Below, one piece after another: positions 19,819 through 30,958 of a DNA stretch of 64,000 bases; positions within the stretch are counted from its first letter, which is position 1; every line of letters begins with the position of its first letter. The stretch comes from Telopea speciosissima (lineage: Eukaryota; Streptophyta; Magnoliopsida; Proteales; Proteaceae): positions 51,214,540 to 51,278,539 of the forward strand of contig NC_057916.1 of the NCBI RefSeq assembly GCF_018873765.1, written 5' to 3'. Both the position numbers and the translations under genes were made by a program. Under the pieces are notes generated by a model. It was not told where the DNA came from and made no database searches. It worked only from the letters and a program-made list of their open reading frames with translations.

Positions 19819-21947
19819 ATGTCTTCATCTGACGACTCTGATCTGACTACGGTCGTGGTTGGATCCGTTGAGGAGTTTTCTTCAGGGTTGTCATCCCCCA
19901 CAGATACTTCTTCTTCCTTGCCTTCGCCTGCTGCTAGTGATGGGGAGGAGGAGGTTTCTTGAGGTTCAGCCCCTAGCAGGGGTCGTAAGGCCTCCAGAGC
20001 TTCTACTTCAGTAGGTGACCCTAGGAGCAAGTTGGCTCACATTCCTAGCATCTTGACTTCTTCGGACTTGGCATCACTTTGCCGGGAATACCATATACCG
20101 TTTGAGGTCGTGCTTCGCGTCCCTGGTCCTGATGACCATGCTAACTCCTATCGAGCGGATGAGGTCTGCCTTTACCGTATCTTCTTCCCCCATGGTCTTC
20201 TTTTCCCTATCTCCCGTTTTATGGAGTTGGTGTTGGAGCACTGGGGTCTCACTCCTGGGCAGGTGTTGCCCAACTCTTGGCGTGTCATTCTGGGTTTCTA
20301 TGTGTTCTTCGCTCGGATGGGGCGTGCCGCCACCGTTCCCCTGTTCTCTTACTTCTATGTGTTGAAGAAGGGGGAAGGGGGGTGTTACCACTTCGCCTGT
20401 CGTCTCCCTAGGGGGTCGCTCACCGCGCTCAATCCTCTGTTGGGGATCACCAACTCGGTGAAGTATTGGAGAGACCGCTTCTTTTTTGCCATGGTCCCCC
20501 GATGTGCCTTGCGATCTACCTGGGAGGTTATTGATGTCAAGGGGGTGAACCGCCCTCTTGAGTTGAGTGACTTTGAGCACGACTCCCTCCAGTGATGTTA
20601 GGGATGCGACCCGTTCGACGTTTGTCAGCTGGATTCCGAGGCCTTCTTATGCCTTTGGAAGTTGAGTCCTAGTAAGACATTTGGCTTCTTTGGTATTTGC
20701 TTATGTACTTTTCTTCTTTGTACCTATTGTCTGACTTGTCTTATATTTCTTGATTGTATGTTGCTGTGCAGTGGATATTCGACCTGATCTTAGTGTCTGT
20801 CGCTCTAACCTACAGAAGAGATGTGCTCAGACGGCTCCACCTGGGGATGGTTCTTCTACTGTTGATCCTCCAGTTCCTACTTCTTCTCCTTTCGGGGTCG
20901 CTGGGACCAAGCGGAAGGGAGGCCCTGACCCCCTGGCTCGGTGAGGACTGGACCGCTGGTTATCCTTCTACGGTTGTCTCATACTGTCGCTGCTCCTGGA
21001 TCCCCTGCTCCACCCCCTTCTAGAGTCAAAGGGGTGGTCTCCTCTTCTTCTGACATTGTTGCTGATCCGCCCACCTCCTCTCCTTTGGTGCTACCTTGAG
21101 ATCTTCAGGAGGGAGCGACGTTGACCAGTCGCGGTGTATGCCGAGAGTGGCTGGATATGGGGAGGTTTCTCGGTAAGCATTCGGTCCTGCAGGGGTTTAG
21201 CGACGGCTTCGTGACATAGTCCCTCTACCAGGACCTGACTTCTATGAGTTGTGCTTCTCACTCTTTTGCTTTTGATGTTGTTATTGTTCTTGTACTTGAG
21301 ATGATTCTTTGTGGCTATGTTGCTTGCAGGTCCAACATCGTGTCACAGAGACGGTGCTTCGCCTGGTGAGTCATGCCTTCCGAGAGATCCAGCTGAACCG
21401 TAAGCTCCAGGGCTTGGAGAAGGAGCTTCAGGGGCATAAGGTTGCCCGGGAGGAGGCTGTGGCACGGGAGAGGAGTATGGCTGAGGAGCTCAGGGTGGCA
21501 TTTGCTGCAGCTGCCGAGAGCTCATCTTGAGTTCATGCCCTGGAGGAGGAGCTTCACGCCTTGAGGCGGAGTCATGAGGTTGAGGTGTCCGAGGCCCAGG
21601 AGCGAGCAGTGGCAGCTTATCAGAAGTCCCCTGAGATCATTATGTACTTTTATAAGTACAACCAGGAGATATATGATGCAGGCATTCGAGACTTGGCGGT
21701 CCGCGTTCTGGAGAAGACCCCCGACTATGATTTCTCAGGGTTTTCGGAGGTCACCACGCTTTTGCCCACAACTGCTGCTGTGGTTCGTGCTTCTCTTGAG
21801 GATGGTGCTGTGGTTGCCGAGGAGGGTGTGGTCTTGCCAGAGGAGAGTGTTGCTCGTTTAGCCGAGGCCGATATGATGTCCCCCGCTGGGTCGGATGCGC
21901 TCCTCCATCAGATGCCCCCTGAGTATATAGGTGTTCTTGGATGTTGA
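19819..21947 (+). pseudogene. Antisense gene of element B (gypsy-type transposon-associated protein), intron-containing
   Basis: The ATG at 19819 opens an acidic serine-rich N-terminus (MSSSDDSDLTT). An in-frame TGA at about 19959 precedes the globular domain (20032-20595) with ADEVCLYRIFFPHG, GLTPGQVLPNSW and FARMGRAATVPLF. This matches the plant domain often called putative gypsy-type transposon protein. After a TGA and TAG the same frame reads DPFDVCQLDSEAFLCLW up to a GT at 20672. Acceptors at 20770-20771 and 21328-21329 define two more exons. The last (21330-21947) is a heptad-rich coiled coil with LQGLEKELQGHKVAREEAV. Its product has no established function. It parallels the antisense gene of element A2 in order and splice positions. 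Stops make this copy inactive. Confidence 0.75.
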
Positions 21948-22084
21948 ACTTTTTGGATCTTGAACTTTGGATTGTGATCTCTTTTTGGATTGTATGTACT
22001 TGACTTTTTACCTTCTTCGATGTGGATGTTGCATAAACGTAATCCTTGTTGCTTTGATGGTTCTCTTACCTTTGTAACCCCTGG

Positions 22085-22535
22085 CAGTCTATAGTTCTTA
22101 GTGATGTTTACGCCTTGGCGGTCTACGGACCTTGGTGGCCAATGGGCCTTGGCGGCGTAACGCCTCGGGGGCATAACACTTTGGTGGTCTATGGACCTTG
22201 GTGGCCTACGGGCCTTGGTGGCATAACGCCTTAGTGGTCATCGAACCTTGGTGGCCAACGGGCCTTGGTGGCATAACGCCTTAGTGGTCAACAGGCCTTG
22301 GTGGCATAACTCCTTGGTGGTCAACAAACCTTGGTGGCCAACAGGCCTTGGTGGTATAACGCCTTGGTTATCAACAGACCTTGGTGGCCAACGGGCCTTA
22401 GTGGCATAACGCCTTGGTTGTCAACGGACCTTGGTGGCCAACGGGCCTTAGTGGCATAACGCCTTGGTGGTCAACGGACCTTGGTGGCCAATGGGCCTTG
22501 GTGGCATAATGCCTTGGTGGTCAACGGACCTTGGA
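22085..22535. repeat. 50-bp minisatellite between antisense gene and pol
   Basis: About nine units containing CCTTGGTGGCC and GGCATAACGCC. The landmark CTTGGTGGCC is at 22131, 22197, 22247, 22330, 22380, 22430 and 22480, mostly 50 bp apart. It lies exactly between the two converging coding regions. Confidence 0.92.
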
Positions 22536-22629
22536 GCAGTGGTAGTGATCCGGTCGAGTAGTAGAAGACCAGTATTTCCGAAACCAACTCTTTACTTCAA
22601 TAAAAAATTTTATATTATTCTTGAAACAG

Positions 22630-22711
22630 TGATGCCATCTACTGCTACTGCTACTACTACTGTTACCACTACCGCTACTATTTTACTGCTGCTGCTCTGC
22701 TGTTGTTACTT
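22630..22711. repeat. TACTGC-type trinucleotide-rich tract
   Basis: Imperfect CTA/CTG/TAC triplets directly next to the pol stop codon. Confidence 0.7.
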
Positions 22712-23770
22712 CTACTGATAGTACTTCTTCAGGTGTTCTGAGTTCCAGGTACGGTCTACCTTCTTGCCCCCCGAAGTTTTCAAGCGGTATGTCCCTGGAC
22801 GTATCTGCTTGGAAACTATGTATGGTCCTTCCTAGTTTGCTGATAGCTTCCCTTCTTTCCACGGCTATGATGCACTTGCCCTCCTTAGGACTAGGTCCCC
22901 CTGGTGAAATAACCTCTCTCGCACCCTGGCGTTGTAGTATTTGGCTATGCGCTACTGGTACGCCACGTTTCTCAGGAGTGCCTTCTCTCGTACCTCATCC
23001 AAGAAGTTTAGGTTTGCTCGCAGTCCATCTGTGTATGTCCTTTCATTGAAGTGCAGTACTCTGTGGGATATGGCGAGGACCTCTACCGGTGCCAGTGCCT
23101 CTATGCCATATGCTAGGTAGAATGGACTTTCCCCTATGGGTGTTCTTACTGTGGTATGGTATGCCCACAGGACACTCTGTAGTTCTTTGACCCACTTCCC
23201 TTTGGCTCCTTCCAGTCTTTTCTTTATGCCATCCAGTAGGGTTCGACTTGTTACCTCCACTTGACCATTGGCCTGTGGGTATGCAACCGAAACAGGCCAA
23301 TAGTCAATGTTGTAGCTTTGGCAGAAGGATCTGAACTTGGGGTTACTGAATTGCTTCCCATTGTCGGAGACTATGATTTTTGGCACACCGAACCTATAGA
23401 TGATGTCGTCACTGACAAACTTCTCCATTTCATTCTCTGTGATCTTGGCCAATGGTTTGGCCTCTATCCACTTGGTGAAGTAGTCGATGGAAACCACCAA
23501 GTACTTGCGGTTGCCTGATGCTGCTGTGAAGTCTCCCAAGATGTCTACCCCCCACATGGCAAAGGGAATAGGGTTGAGGATCGATGTCAGTTTAGTGGCG
23601 GGTAGATGGGGTACTAGGGTGAACAATTGACATTGCTCGCAAGCCTTGACGTATTGCACCGCTTCCTCTTACATTCTTGGCCAGTAGAGTCCTTGTCGAA
23701 GGACTTTATAGGCTAGATGTCATCCTCCCATGTGGCTTCCACAGATCCCCTCATGTACTTCTACCAGGGC
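22712..23770 (-). pseudogene. Gypsy integrase of element B, interrupted
   Basis: The HHCC part (HEGICGSHMGG, then KACEQCQLF) spans about 23640-23770. The core runs down from 23659 with WGVDILGDF, IIVSDNGKQF and PQANGQVEV, giving the three acidic residues, followed by ESPFYLAYGIEA. The last codons read GGKKVDRTWNSEHLKKYYQ and stop at 22712. Stops near 23650 and 23700 split the zinc part from the core. Integrase inserts the cDNA copy. Confidence 0.9.
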
Positions 23771-24475
23771 ATATTGGGCTCCCTTGGGTCCTAGGCACCG
23801 AAGCAGTGCTACTGTGGCCCCCCTCTTATATAGTACTCCGTCCTGGATGGTGTACTTTATAGCTCTCATCCTTATCTTCCTTGCTTCTACCTTGTCTTCT
23901 GGCAAGACGTCGTTCTATAGGTAGTTGAGTATAGGGTCCATCCAGCTAGGCCCTTCCTCAATTTCGTTGACTTGCTTCTCCCGGTATGTTGGTTCATGTA
24001 ATATTTCCACGTACACTGCACTGGCCAGGTTTCTGAGTTCATTATTGGCTAGCTTGGATAGTACATCGGTGGTGGCGTTCTCGACCCTGGGAACTCAAAC
24101 CATCTCGAACTTCACAAAGCCCTTGATCAATTCCTGAGCACGTGCTAGATATGACGCCATTCGCTCGACCTTTGCCTCATACTCTCCATTCACCTGATTT
24201 ACCACTAGCTGGGAGTCACTCCGGATAGATAGGTGTGTGACTTGAATGGCTTTGGCCACCCGGAGCCCAGCCAGTAGTGCTTCGTACTCTACTTCATTGT
24301 TGGATGCTGGGAAGGCGAACTGGAGAGCATACTGGATTCAAAATCCTTTGGGGCTGGTGAGTATGAAACCAGTTTCGCTTCCTGTGGCATTACTCGAACC
24401 ATCCACGAACATCTCCTATGATCCTCGATCTTGGTCCTCTGGTTCCTCTGCTTCTACCTTAGTCTCAGGTAGGGT
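23771..24475 (-). pseudogene. Second (archaeal-type) RNase H domain of element B
   Basis: The minus strand encodes EMFVDGSSN near 24400, then [18 protein letters not shown] and [11 protein letters not shown]. This is the extra RNase H that follows the normal one only in Tat elements. It has several stops. The region down to 23771 is a linker with EDKVEARKIRMRAIKY before integrase. Confidence 0.85.
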
Positions 24476-25104
24476 TCATTCGGCGACGAAGTCCGCTAGA
24501 GCATGGCCTGTAATGGCCGTCCTGGGTTGGTACGCGATGTCATGTTCGCTTAGTTCAACCGCCCAGGCGATCAACCATCTGGAGATGTCCGGCTTGTGCA
24601 ATACCTTCTTCAATGGTGAGTTGGTGAGGACTGTGATGGTATGGGCTTGGAAGTAAGGTCTGAGCTTCCTAGCCGCGATCACCAGTGCATTTGCTACCTT
24701 CTCAATCCTTGTGTACCTGGTCTCTGCATCAATTAAGACATGGCTAACATAATAGATGGGTCTTTGTATCTTACCCTCTTCTTTTAGTAGCATTGCGCTC
24801 ACTGCGACGGGTGTCGCAACCAAGTAGATCTGCAACTCTTCGTTGGGCTCTGGGCACCCAAGCAATGGTGGATTCTCGAGGTACACCTTCAGCTCTTCAA
24901 ATGCTTTTTGGCATTCCTCTGTCCATGCAAAGTCCTTAGGACTTCGGAGGTTCTTCAACGTCCTGAAGAATGGCAAGCACTTGTCTCCCGACTGTGACAC
25001 GAACCTTGAAAGGGCAATGATCCTTCCATTCAATCTCTGTATTTCTCTGACTGTCCGGGGTGGTGTCATCTCTTGGATGGCCTTGATCTTGGATGGGTTG
25101 GCTT
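24476..25104 (-). pseudogene. Gypsy RNase H domain of element B
   Basis: Continues from the RT connection (LNGRIIALSRFVS, FAWTEECQKAFEELK). RNase H blocks follow, with RPIYYVSHVL, YTRIEKVANALVIAARKLRPYFQ and ITVLTNSPLKKVL. It is fully open over 229 codons from 25165 down. Confidence 0.85.
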
Positions 25105-25824
25105 CTATGCCCCATTCTGAGACCATGAACCCAAGAATTTTCCTGACGTCACCCCAAAGGCGCACTTCATAGGGTTTAGCTTCATCTGGTTCCTTCTCAG
25201 CATGGTGAACACTTCTTCCAGGTCGGTCAGGTATTGGTGGGCTTGGACGCTTTTCACGAGCATGTCATCTACGTACACCTCCATGTTGTCCCCAATCTGT
25301 TCCTCGAACATCTTGTTGACCATCCTCTGGTAAGTGGCCCCTGCATTCTTCAATCCGAAAGGCATGACATGATAACAATAGTTCTCCTTGTCCCTTCGGA
25401 AGGCGGTGTAAGACTCGTCATCCTCATGTATAAGGATCTGATTGTAGCCATAATAGGCGTCCATGAAGCTCAGCATCTTATGTCCGGATGTGGCGTCGAT
25501 CAGCAGGTCGATCCTGGGTAGTGGGTACTCATAATTTGGGCACGCCTTGTTCAAGTCAGTGTAGTCGACGCATATTCTCCACTTCCAATTAGGCTTGGAT
25601 ACCATGACCACATTTGTGAGCCAGGTAGGGAACTTCTCTTCTCTGATGAACCCTGCTCGACTCAACTTCTCGACCTCTTCTTTGATGGCTGCCTGTCGGT
25701 CGAGGGTGAAATTTCTTCTCTTCTGCTGGACGGGCTTCTTGGTTGGGTCTACATGTAATCTGTGCTCTGCTATGGATTTGGGTATGCCTGGCATGTCTGT
25801 AGTTGACCATGCGAAGACATCCAT
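25105..25824 (-). pseudogene. Gypsy reverse transcriptase of element B
   Basis: Contains [59 protein letters not shown] and the active site [11 protein letters not shown] (YVDD at 25264-25275). The frame then shifts near 25105-25165 before RNase H. The enzyme makes the cDNA. The shift is the only break inside the RT/RNase H block. Confidence 0.92.
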
Positions 25825-25830
25825 GTTAGT

Positions 25831-26922
25831 CTAGAGGAGGTACCCCAGCTCTTCTTTCTGTTCATCGCTCAATAATGAGCCAACCTGTACGACCTTGGAA
25901 GGGTCATCTTTGAAGAGTGGCCAGGGGATGAGGTCCTCCACCGGTCTACCTCTTTTTTCTGTTAGTTCGTCTCTCTGGTCACTGACCAGGTTCTCTATGC
26001 ACAGTGCCATCCCCTGTGTGTTACCATTGTTCTTCTTCACGAAGTTGGCGTAGCAGCCTCTGGCCTTCTTTTGATCACCTCGAACTTCCCCCACTCCGTT
26101 GTCAGTGGGGAACTTCATCTTCAGGTGGAGTGGAGACATCACACCTCTAAGGGCTATCAGGGAAGATCGCCCTAGGAGGCCATTGAACGACACCACGGAC
26201 TTGACGACCATGAATTTTACCATGATGGTTACCTGTCGAGGGTGCTCTCCAAAGGTGACGGGCAGCTCTATGGTGCCTCTGATGGAGGCTGTGGCACCTG
26301 AGAATCCATAGAGGTATGTGGGCTCTGGCTTAAGTTGATCGCCTCCGAATCCGAACTTATGGTAGGCTTCCAGTGAGAGTACATCCACGGATGCCCCTGT
26401 GTCTATCAGCACCTTGTGCACAGGTCGGTTGGCTATTTCCACCTGTACTACCAAGGCGTCCTCATGTGGAAAGCTCACACCTTCCAAGTCATCATCCGAG
26501 AAGGAGATCATCGTCTCGATCTTGGCCATCTTGCTTGGCTTCTCTGCTACTCCCACGAACCTGGCATGGGCTTTGGCCTTCTTGGTTGATTCTTGCCCCG
26601 GTCCTCCAAGTTTGGTGAGGATGGGGGCTCCCTTAGTGCCACTGGGCTCTACTACATCTCTTCTTTCATCAATGTGGTCTCTCTCCCTATCTTGGTCCTC
26701 TCTTCTTTCTTCCCTCCTTGGTTCTCTTTCTCGGTCACGTCCTCGATCTCCTTGGCCCGAACGACCATCACGTCTCCCCTTCACGTACTTGTTTAAACTC
26801 CCTGCTTTCACAAGGCTTTCTATCTCCCTCTTCAGTTGATAGCAGTCTTCTGTGTCATGCCCATAGTCCTTGTGGAAGAGACAGTACTTGTTGGGATTGC
26901 ACTTCTCAGGTCCTGCTAGCAT
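25831..26922 (-). pseudogene. Gag C-terminus and protease of element B
   Basis: 363 codons are open. The start holds a zinc-finger-like CLFHKDYGHDTEDC, then an Arg/Asp/Glu-rich tract, and the aspartic protease motif VLIDTGASVDVLS (DTGAS at 26389-26403). The end joins the RT segment across a stop at 25831. Protease cuts the polyprotein. Confidence 0.88.
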
Positions 26923-26925
26923 GGG

Positions 26926-28510
26926 TCATGGCCATTGAATTAGGTTACGATCCTGGATCTGCATAAGAATTTGGGACCTGATGGTGTTCAACGGTGTGAA
27001 CTCTAGACTGCCTGCTCTCTCACTCCTCTCTGGGCGACGGTCACTTCTTCCTGTTGGGTGATCGCCCTTCTCTTGTCGATGCTCCGTCCTTGACCTCTTA
27101 CTCTTCTTACTGTCATCTGGTGTTGACCTCTTGTTGTCCTGTGGCTTGGCTTCAATTGCCTTCTTCCGAGCTTGTACTATCTCGGCCATGTTGGCAAACT
27201 CATTGCATCGCTCCAGGAGCTCCTTCATAGTCCTAGTCTCATGATGCGCCAGGTCCTTGATCAGCTCCATGTCTCAGATGCCCCCAACCAAGGCAGTATG
27301 CTGGGTCTGATCGTCTAGGTCCCTGACTTCTAAGGACTCTTTGGTGAACCTACTGACCTACTCCCTGAGGGACTCCCCAAGATTTTGTATCATGTTCAGT
27401 AGATTGACCGTGGTCTTCTTTTGCTTGACACTGCTCTGGAAGCGGGTCACAAACTATTCGCATAGCTCTACAAATGACCCAATCGACCATGGTCACAGTC
27501 TGGAGAATCATGAGGTTGCTGCACCCTTGAGGGATGCAGGGAATGCTCGACAGGATACCACATCCGATCCACCATATAGCGTCATCATGCCATTGAAATA
27601 GTTGATGTGGTCATTAGGGTCGGTGGTACCACTGTAGAGTTCAAAGGTGGGTAGCCTGAACCTGGATGGGAGTGAGGCTGACATGATCTCATCTGAGAAG
27701 GGGTGTTGTCCAGGGACTGAGTGTGTCTCACCCTTGGTCTGCTTCTTTAACCCTTCCAGCTTCTCGTCCAACTCTCGGAGTCTCTTATCTAGCTCTTCAT
27801 CTGGCGTTTGTCTTTCACGTTTGACTGGTCATTCGCTGCGAGCTCATTCGCGCCCTCTCCTGGAAGTCCCCTCCGGTCTCGATTGTTGGCGAGATGGTGA
27901 AGGGTCGCGTCATGATGAATCTTGTCTTGACCATGAGGGGCTTGCTTCACGATAAGTCTGGCTTTACTCTGGCGCATAGCTTTCTCGTAGTCAACCATCA
28001 AACACCGACCTCCGGATGGACCCCTCAGGGTAGGTACCACGGATCGGTATGATGGTGTTCTCCCCTGATTCGACCATGCTGGAGGATCCGCCGATCTCCC
28101 CTAGGTTGGGAAGGCTCTCCCCGCTGCCTGGTGTGCCTCTCTGATCTGTCACCCCTAGAAGGGGTCCTCCTGGGGCTCTGTTCATGTCCAGGGTCCGTCC
28201 TGCGATGGTGTGATGTCGCACGCTGCCTCAGGTAATCACGAAAGAGTCATTGATCCTCGAGGATCTGTCGCTATAGGTCATTGATTTGACCCATAGTTGC
28301 TGGGCCATTGGGGTCAGGTACCACCTCCACCACCACTTCGTTGTTGGGTTCGATTACCGCAACTTGATCATCATCTGGGATCTCCCTCTCCAGAGAGACA
28401 TGGTCATGATCATTGGCTCTGCGACGTGAGCTCTCTGGAGGAGGTGATGCATTCCCCTCCATCGGGGCATTGTTGGTGGAGGGAGCGGTCTTCTTGCCTT
28501 GTGGTGCCAT
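26926..28510 (-). pseudogene. Gag of element B, several frames
   Basis: An ATG at 28510 opens MAPQGKKTAPST. Later segments give the gag core RFRLPTFELYSGTTDPNDHI with YFNGMMTLYGGSD (27508-27771), then ELLERCNEFANMAE (26926-27270). At least three stops or shifts separate them. Gag packages the RNA. Confidence 0.85.
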
Positions 28511-28558
28511 GGTATCAACAGTTATGGAAATAAGCTAGTAAAGGTAATGGCTAGCATC

Positions 28559-28577
28559 GTTCCCACAGACGGTGCCA
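28559..28577 (-). other. Primer binding site of element B
   Basis: The minus strand reads TGGCACCGTCTGTGGGAAC three bases inside the 5' LTR end. Element A2 has nearly the same site. The tRNA used was not identified. Confidence 0.75.
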
Positions 28578-28580
28578 ATC

Positions 28581-29410
28581 TTTTGCATCAAGAAATCGCT
28601 CAGTGGTCCTTCGAGTGCCGTAACCTACAAAAGACCCTAGGTGACAAAGGAGAACCGGTTTTGGCCTAGGACTCTCCGATGCCTAAGTTAGATCTCTCTG
28701 AGCAAACAGATGAGTGAATAGTAGTATTCAAGATGAGTTAAGATGTCCCCTGATGGGGCTATGTACCTTGCCTTTTATAGTAGAGCATGGCGGTGTGGAG
28801 AGTCCCAGTTGATGTAAAGTGTTTGTCGTAGGTGATAGAGTCCCTGAGTAGCAGGGCTTATCCTTGATAGGTTGTCTTCCCGTGAGATGTGGTGTCACGA
28901 TAGACCTGGTAATCGTCTTCCTGAGAGACGTAGTGTCATGATTGATTTAGCATCCTTGGTGGATAGACCTCAGCTACGTGGTAGGTGAGGTTCTTAGTGT
29001 ATGAGTCTGTTCAGACTACGTGACTCGATAAGTGGTGGCCTAGAGTCCTTGGTGATGTGATCTATGTCTTGTTGATGGCGGTGGTTGCTACCGTGTTCGA
29101 GGGAGACTGTGCTCAGGGATGATATGCCTGAGGGAGTTATCGTCCAAGGGGGTTGGAGCCCAAGGAGGTCCACGCCCCAAAAGGGGGGTTGGCGCCCAGG
29201 GAGGTCCGAGCCCCCAAGGGGGTTGGTGCCCAAGGGTGGCCGCGCCCGCTGGGGTTGGCGCCTAGGGGTGGCATACCCAAGGGGGTTCACTCCCGTAGCG
29301 TTGGTGGTCGGCATCTTTTGTCGGTCCTTCCCCGGCTCTGTCTTGGCCCACTTTCCTGGGCCGTGCCACGTGGTGACCTCTGATTGGTTGGTGTGAATTT
29401 GGGTTCATCA
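28581..29410 (-). repeat. 5' LTR of element B
   Basis: Partner of 17905-18708, starting TTTTGCATCAAG because the terminal TG is mutated, and ending GGTTCATCA. It has one extra ~33-bp GC repeat (about 29222-29254). The minus-strand TATA CTATAAAA at 28773-28780 would start the element transcript. Confidence 0.93.
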
Positions 29411-29462
29411 TGCTTAGTGCACACATTTGAAGCTTGAAGCTAGGAAATATTGGTTTATTATG
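29411..29462 (+). repeat. Inverted duplicate arm 1, final piece
   Basis: TGCTTAGTGCACACATTTGA and onward matches the reverse complement of 37207-37257 up to TTTATTATG. There the arms diverge: arm 2 enters the LRAT coding exon, this one does not. Confidence 0.88.
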
Positions 29463-30958
29463 TTCTATATGTGCATATATTCATCTAGATGTCAATCTCA
29501 CTTCAATGTTGTGTTTAGAGTTAAGCCGGTTAGTATCATCATGGCATTATCTTCTTATCTGCATCATTTGCTGCATAAATCATGCGCATTCCCTACTCTA
29601 TGTTCATATATTGTACATTCTATATATGGCATTTCGTTAGATCTTAATAAACCTATCTTGGTGTTTGTGAAAAAGTGTATTTAATCTTATAATAGTAATC
29701 AATCTTTGTTCACACCTGGTCACCCATTTATCTGATCAATATCAATGAAGATTCTCTTGATATTGTATCTAAGATTCCTAGTTTCCTCCCCCTGTGTAGG
29801 AAAACCACAAGGTATAGGAGAGAAAGTTATAAAGGAGAGATATTTAGATTGAAAGAATGAAAGAAGAAGAAAAAAAAGAAGGAAATTACTTAAAAGCTTA
29901 GGTTTTCATGGCAAAAAAGGATGGCTGGGAGCAATGATGAGTGTTTCCTATAGAGGGGAAAGGATGATCGGGAATCTGCCATTTTCATTGTTTAATGGAG
30001 TGCAAGGGAGAGAAATAAAGGAGAATTAAAAACCAAAGCGAAAAGAACAAAATTCAAGCCTTGTAACAATCTTCGTGGGTTCTCCCTCTTTAAACCTCTT
30101 CTCTTTCTCTGTTTCTTCTCTATTATACCTTTCTTTCTCTCTCTGAGTTTCTTTTTCCTTAACACCCCTCTAAAGAGGTCAGTAGGAATAAGGGACAGGG
30201 AAGGGAAGAGAAAGAGAAAGAGAACCAAGAGAGTATAGTGAGATGAAATGAATATGGGTGGAAGTATACAACACCCATTATATACATATATAGGGAAAAG
30301 TTTTTGCTGTCATTCTATATGGGTTGTGTATTTGTAACTTGTGTGTTTATTTTGGGTGTTTGACTGTTTGACTGATATTCTATAGCTTATTCTTCCATAA
30401 TTCCATTCCATGATGAACATCTATCTGCACTTTCCATCTGAAAATTGAAAGTAAATGGATAGGTCTTGGAAACAGAAGACACTATTCCATTGTATTAAGA
30501 ACTGACAATTACGTTTCTTTGTTTACGCATGGGAAAAAGTTTTGAACTGAAAAGATTTGGTTCAGGTTTTCATTTAAGAACATTTACTTACCTTTCTCAA
30601 ATGGCTTGCAACTCTCTATATTATTATATAATATTAACTGAGTGTCATGAACATGTAAATTGATTCTTGGATTTTGCTTTCCACTATGACCATTTAGGAG
30701 TTGGATGTCAAATTGCTTGGTAGATTTGGTTGGAGTTGGATGTCATAGAAGTTTGATAATGTTTTTTCTTTTCTTTTCTTTTCTTAATGTGAATGGAACC
30801 ATTGCATTTGTATATCAATTGATCAAAAACAAATCCATGTTATTTGGATACGATTTGGATCATAATTTGACTATATCTGATGAAGAGTTCTGCATATGCC
30901 ATTGATGTAGATCTTTAAGTCTTAGACCTCTACTTTTTGCTATTGTTCAGGTGGGTTT
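29463..30958. other. Non-coding stretch before the FAR1-related pseudogene
   Basis: AT-rich, with CT/GA-rich tracts at 30060-30240. No gene was recognised. An acceptor-like TTGTTCAG/GTGGG lies at about 30950, just before the ATG of the FAR1-related sequence. Confidence 0.5.

Larger units (their letters stand above)
17905..29410 (-). mobile_element. Full-length Tat gypsy retrotransposon (element B) with antisense gene
   Basis: LTRs of 804 bp (17905-18708) and 830 bp (28581-29410) are flanked by a perfect TGCTT duplication (17900-17904 and 29411-29415). The minus strand carries primer site, gag, protease, reverse transcriptase, RNase H, a second RNase H-like domain and integrase. The second RNase H is the mark of the Tat lineage. 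A gene on the plus strand lies between the 3' LTR and the end of pol. The copy is complete in structure but has stops and shifts in every coding region. Confidence 0.95.

Noticed and set aside
20074..20580. 168-residue minus-strand frame
   Set aside because: Shadow of the antisense-gene domain on the other strand, which has clear homology to A2.
22085..22535. CRISPR-like regular repeat
   Set aside because: The whole 50-bp unit repeats, spacers included, so it is a minisatellite.
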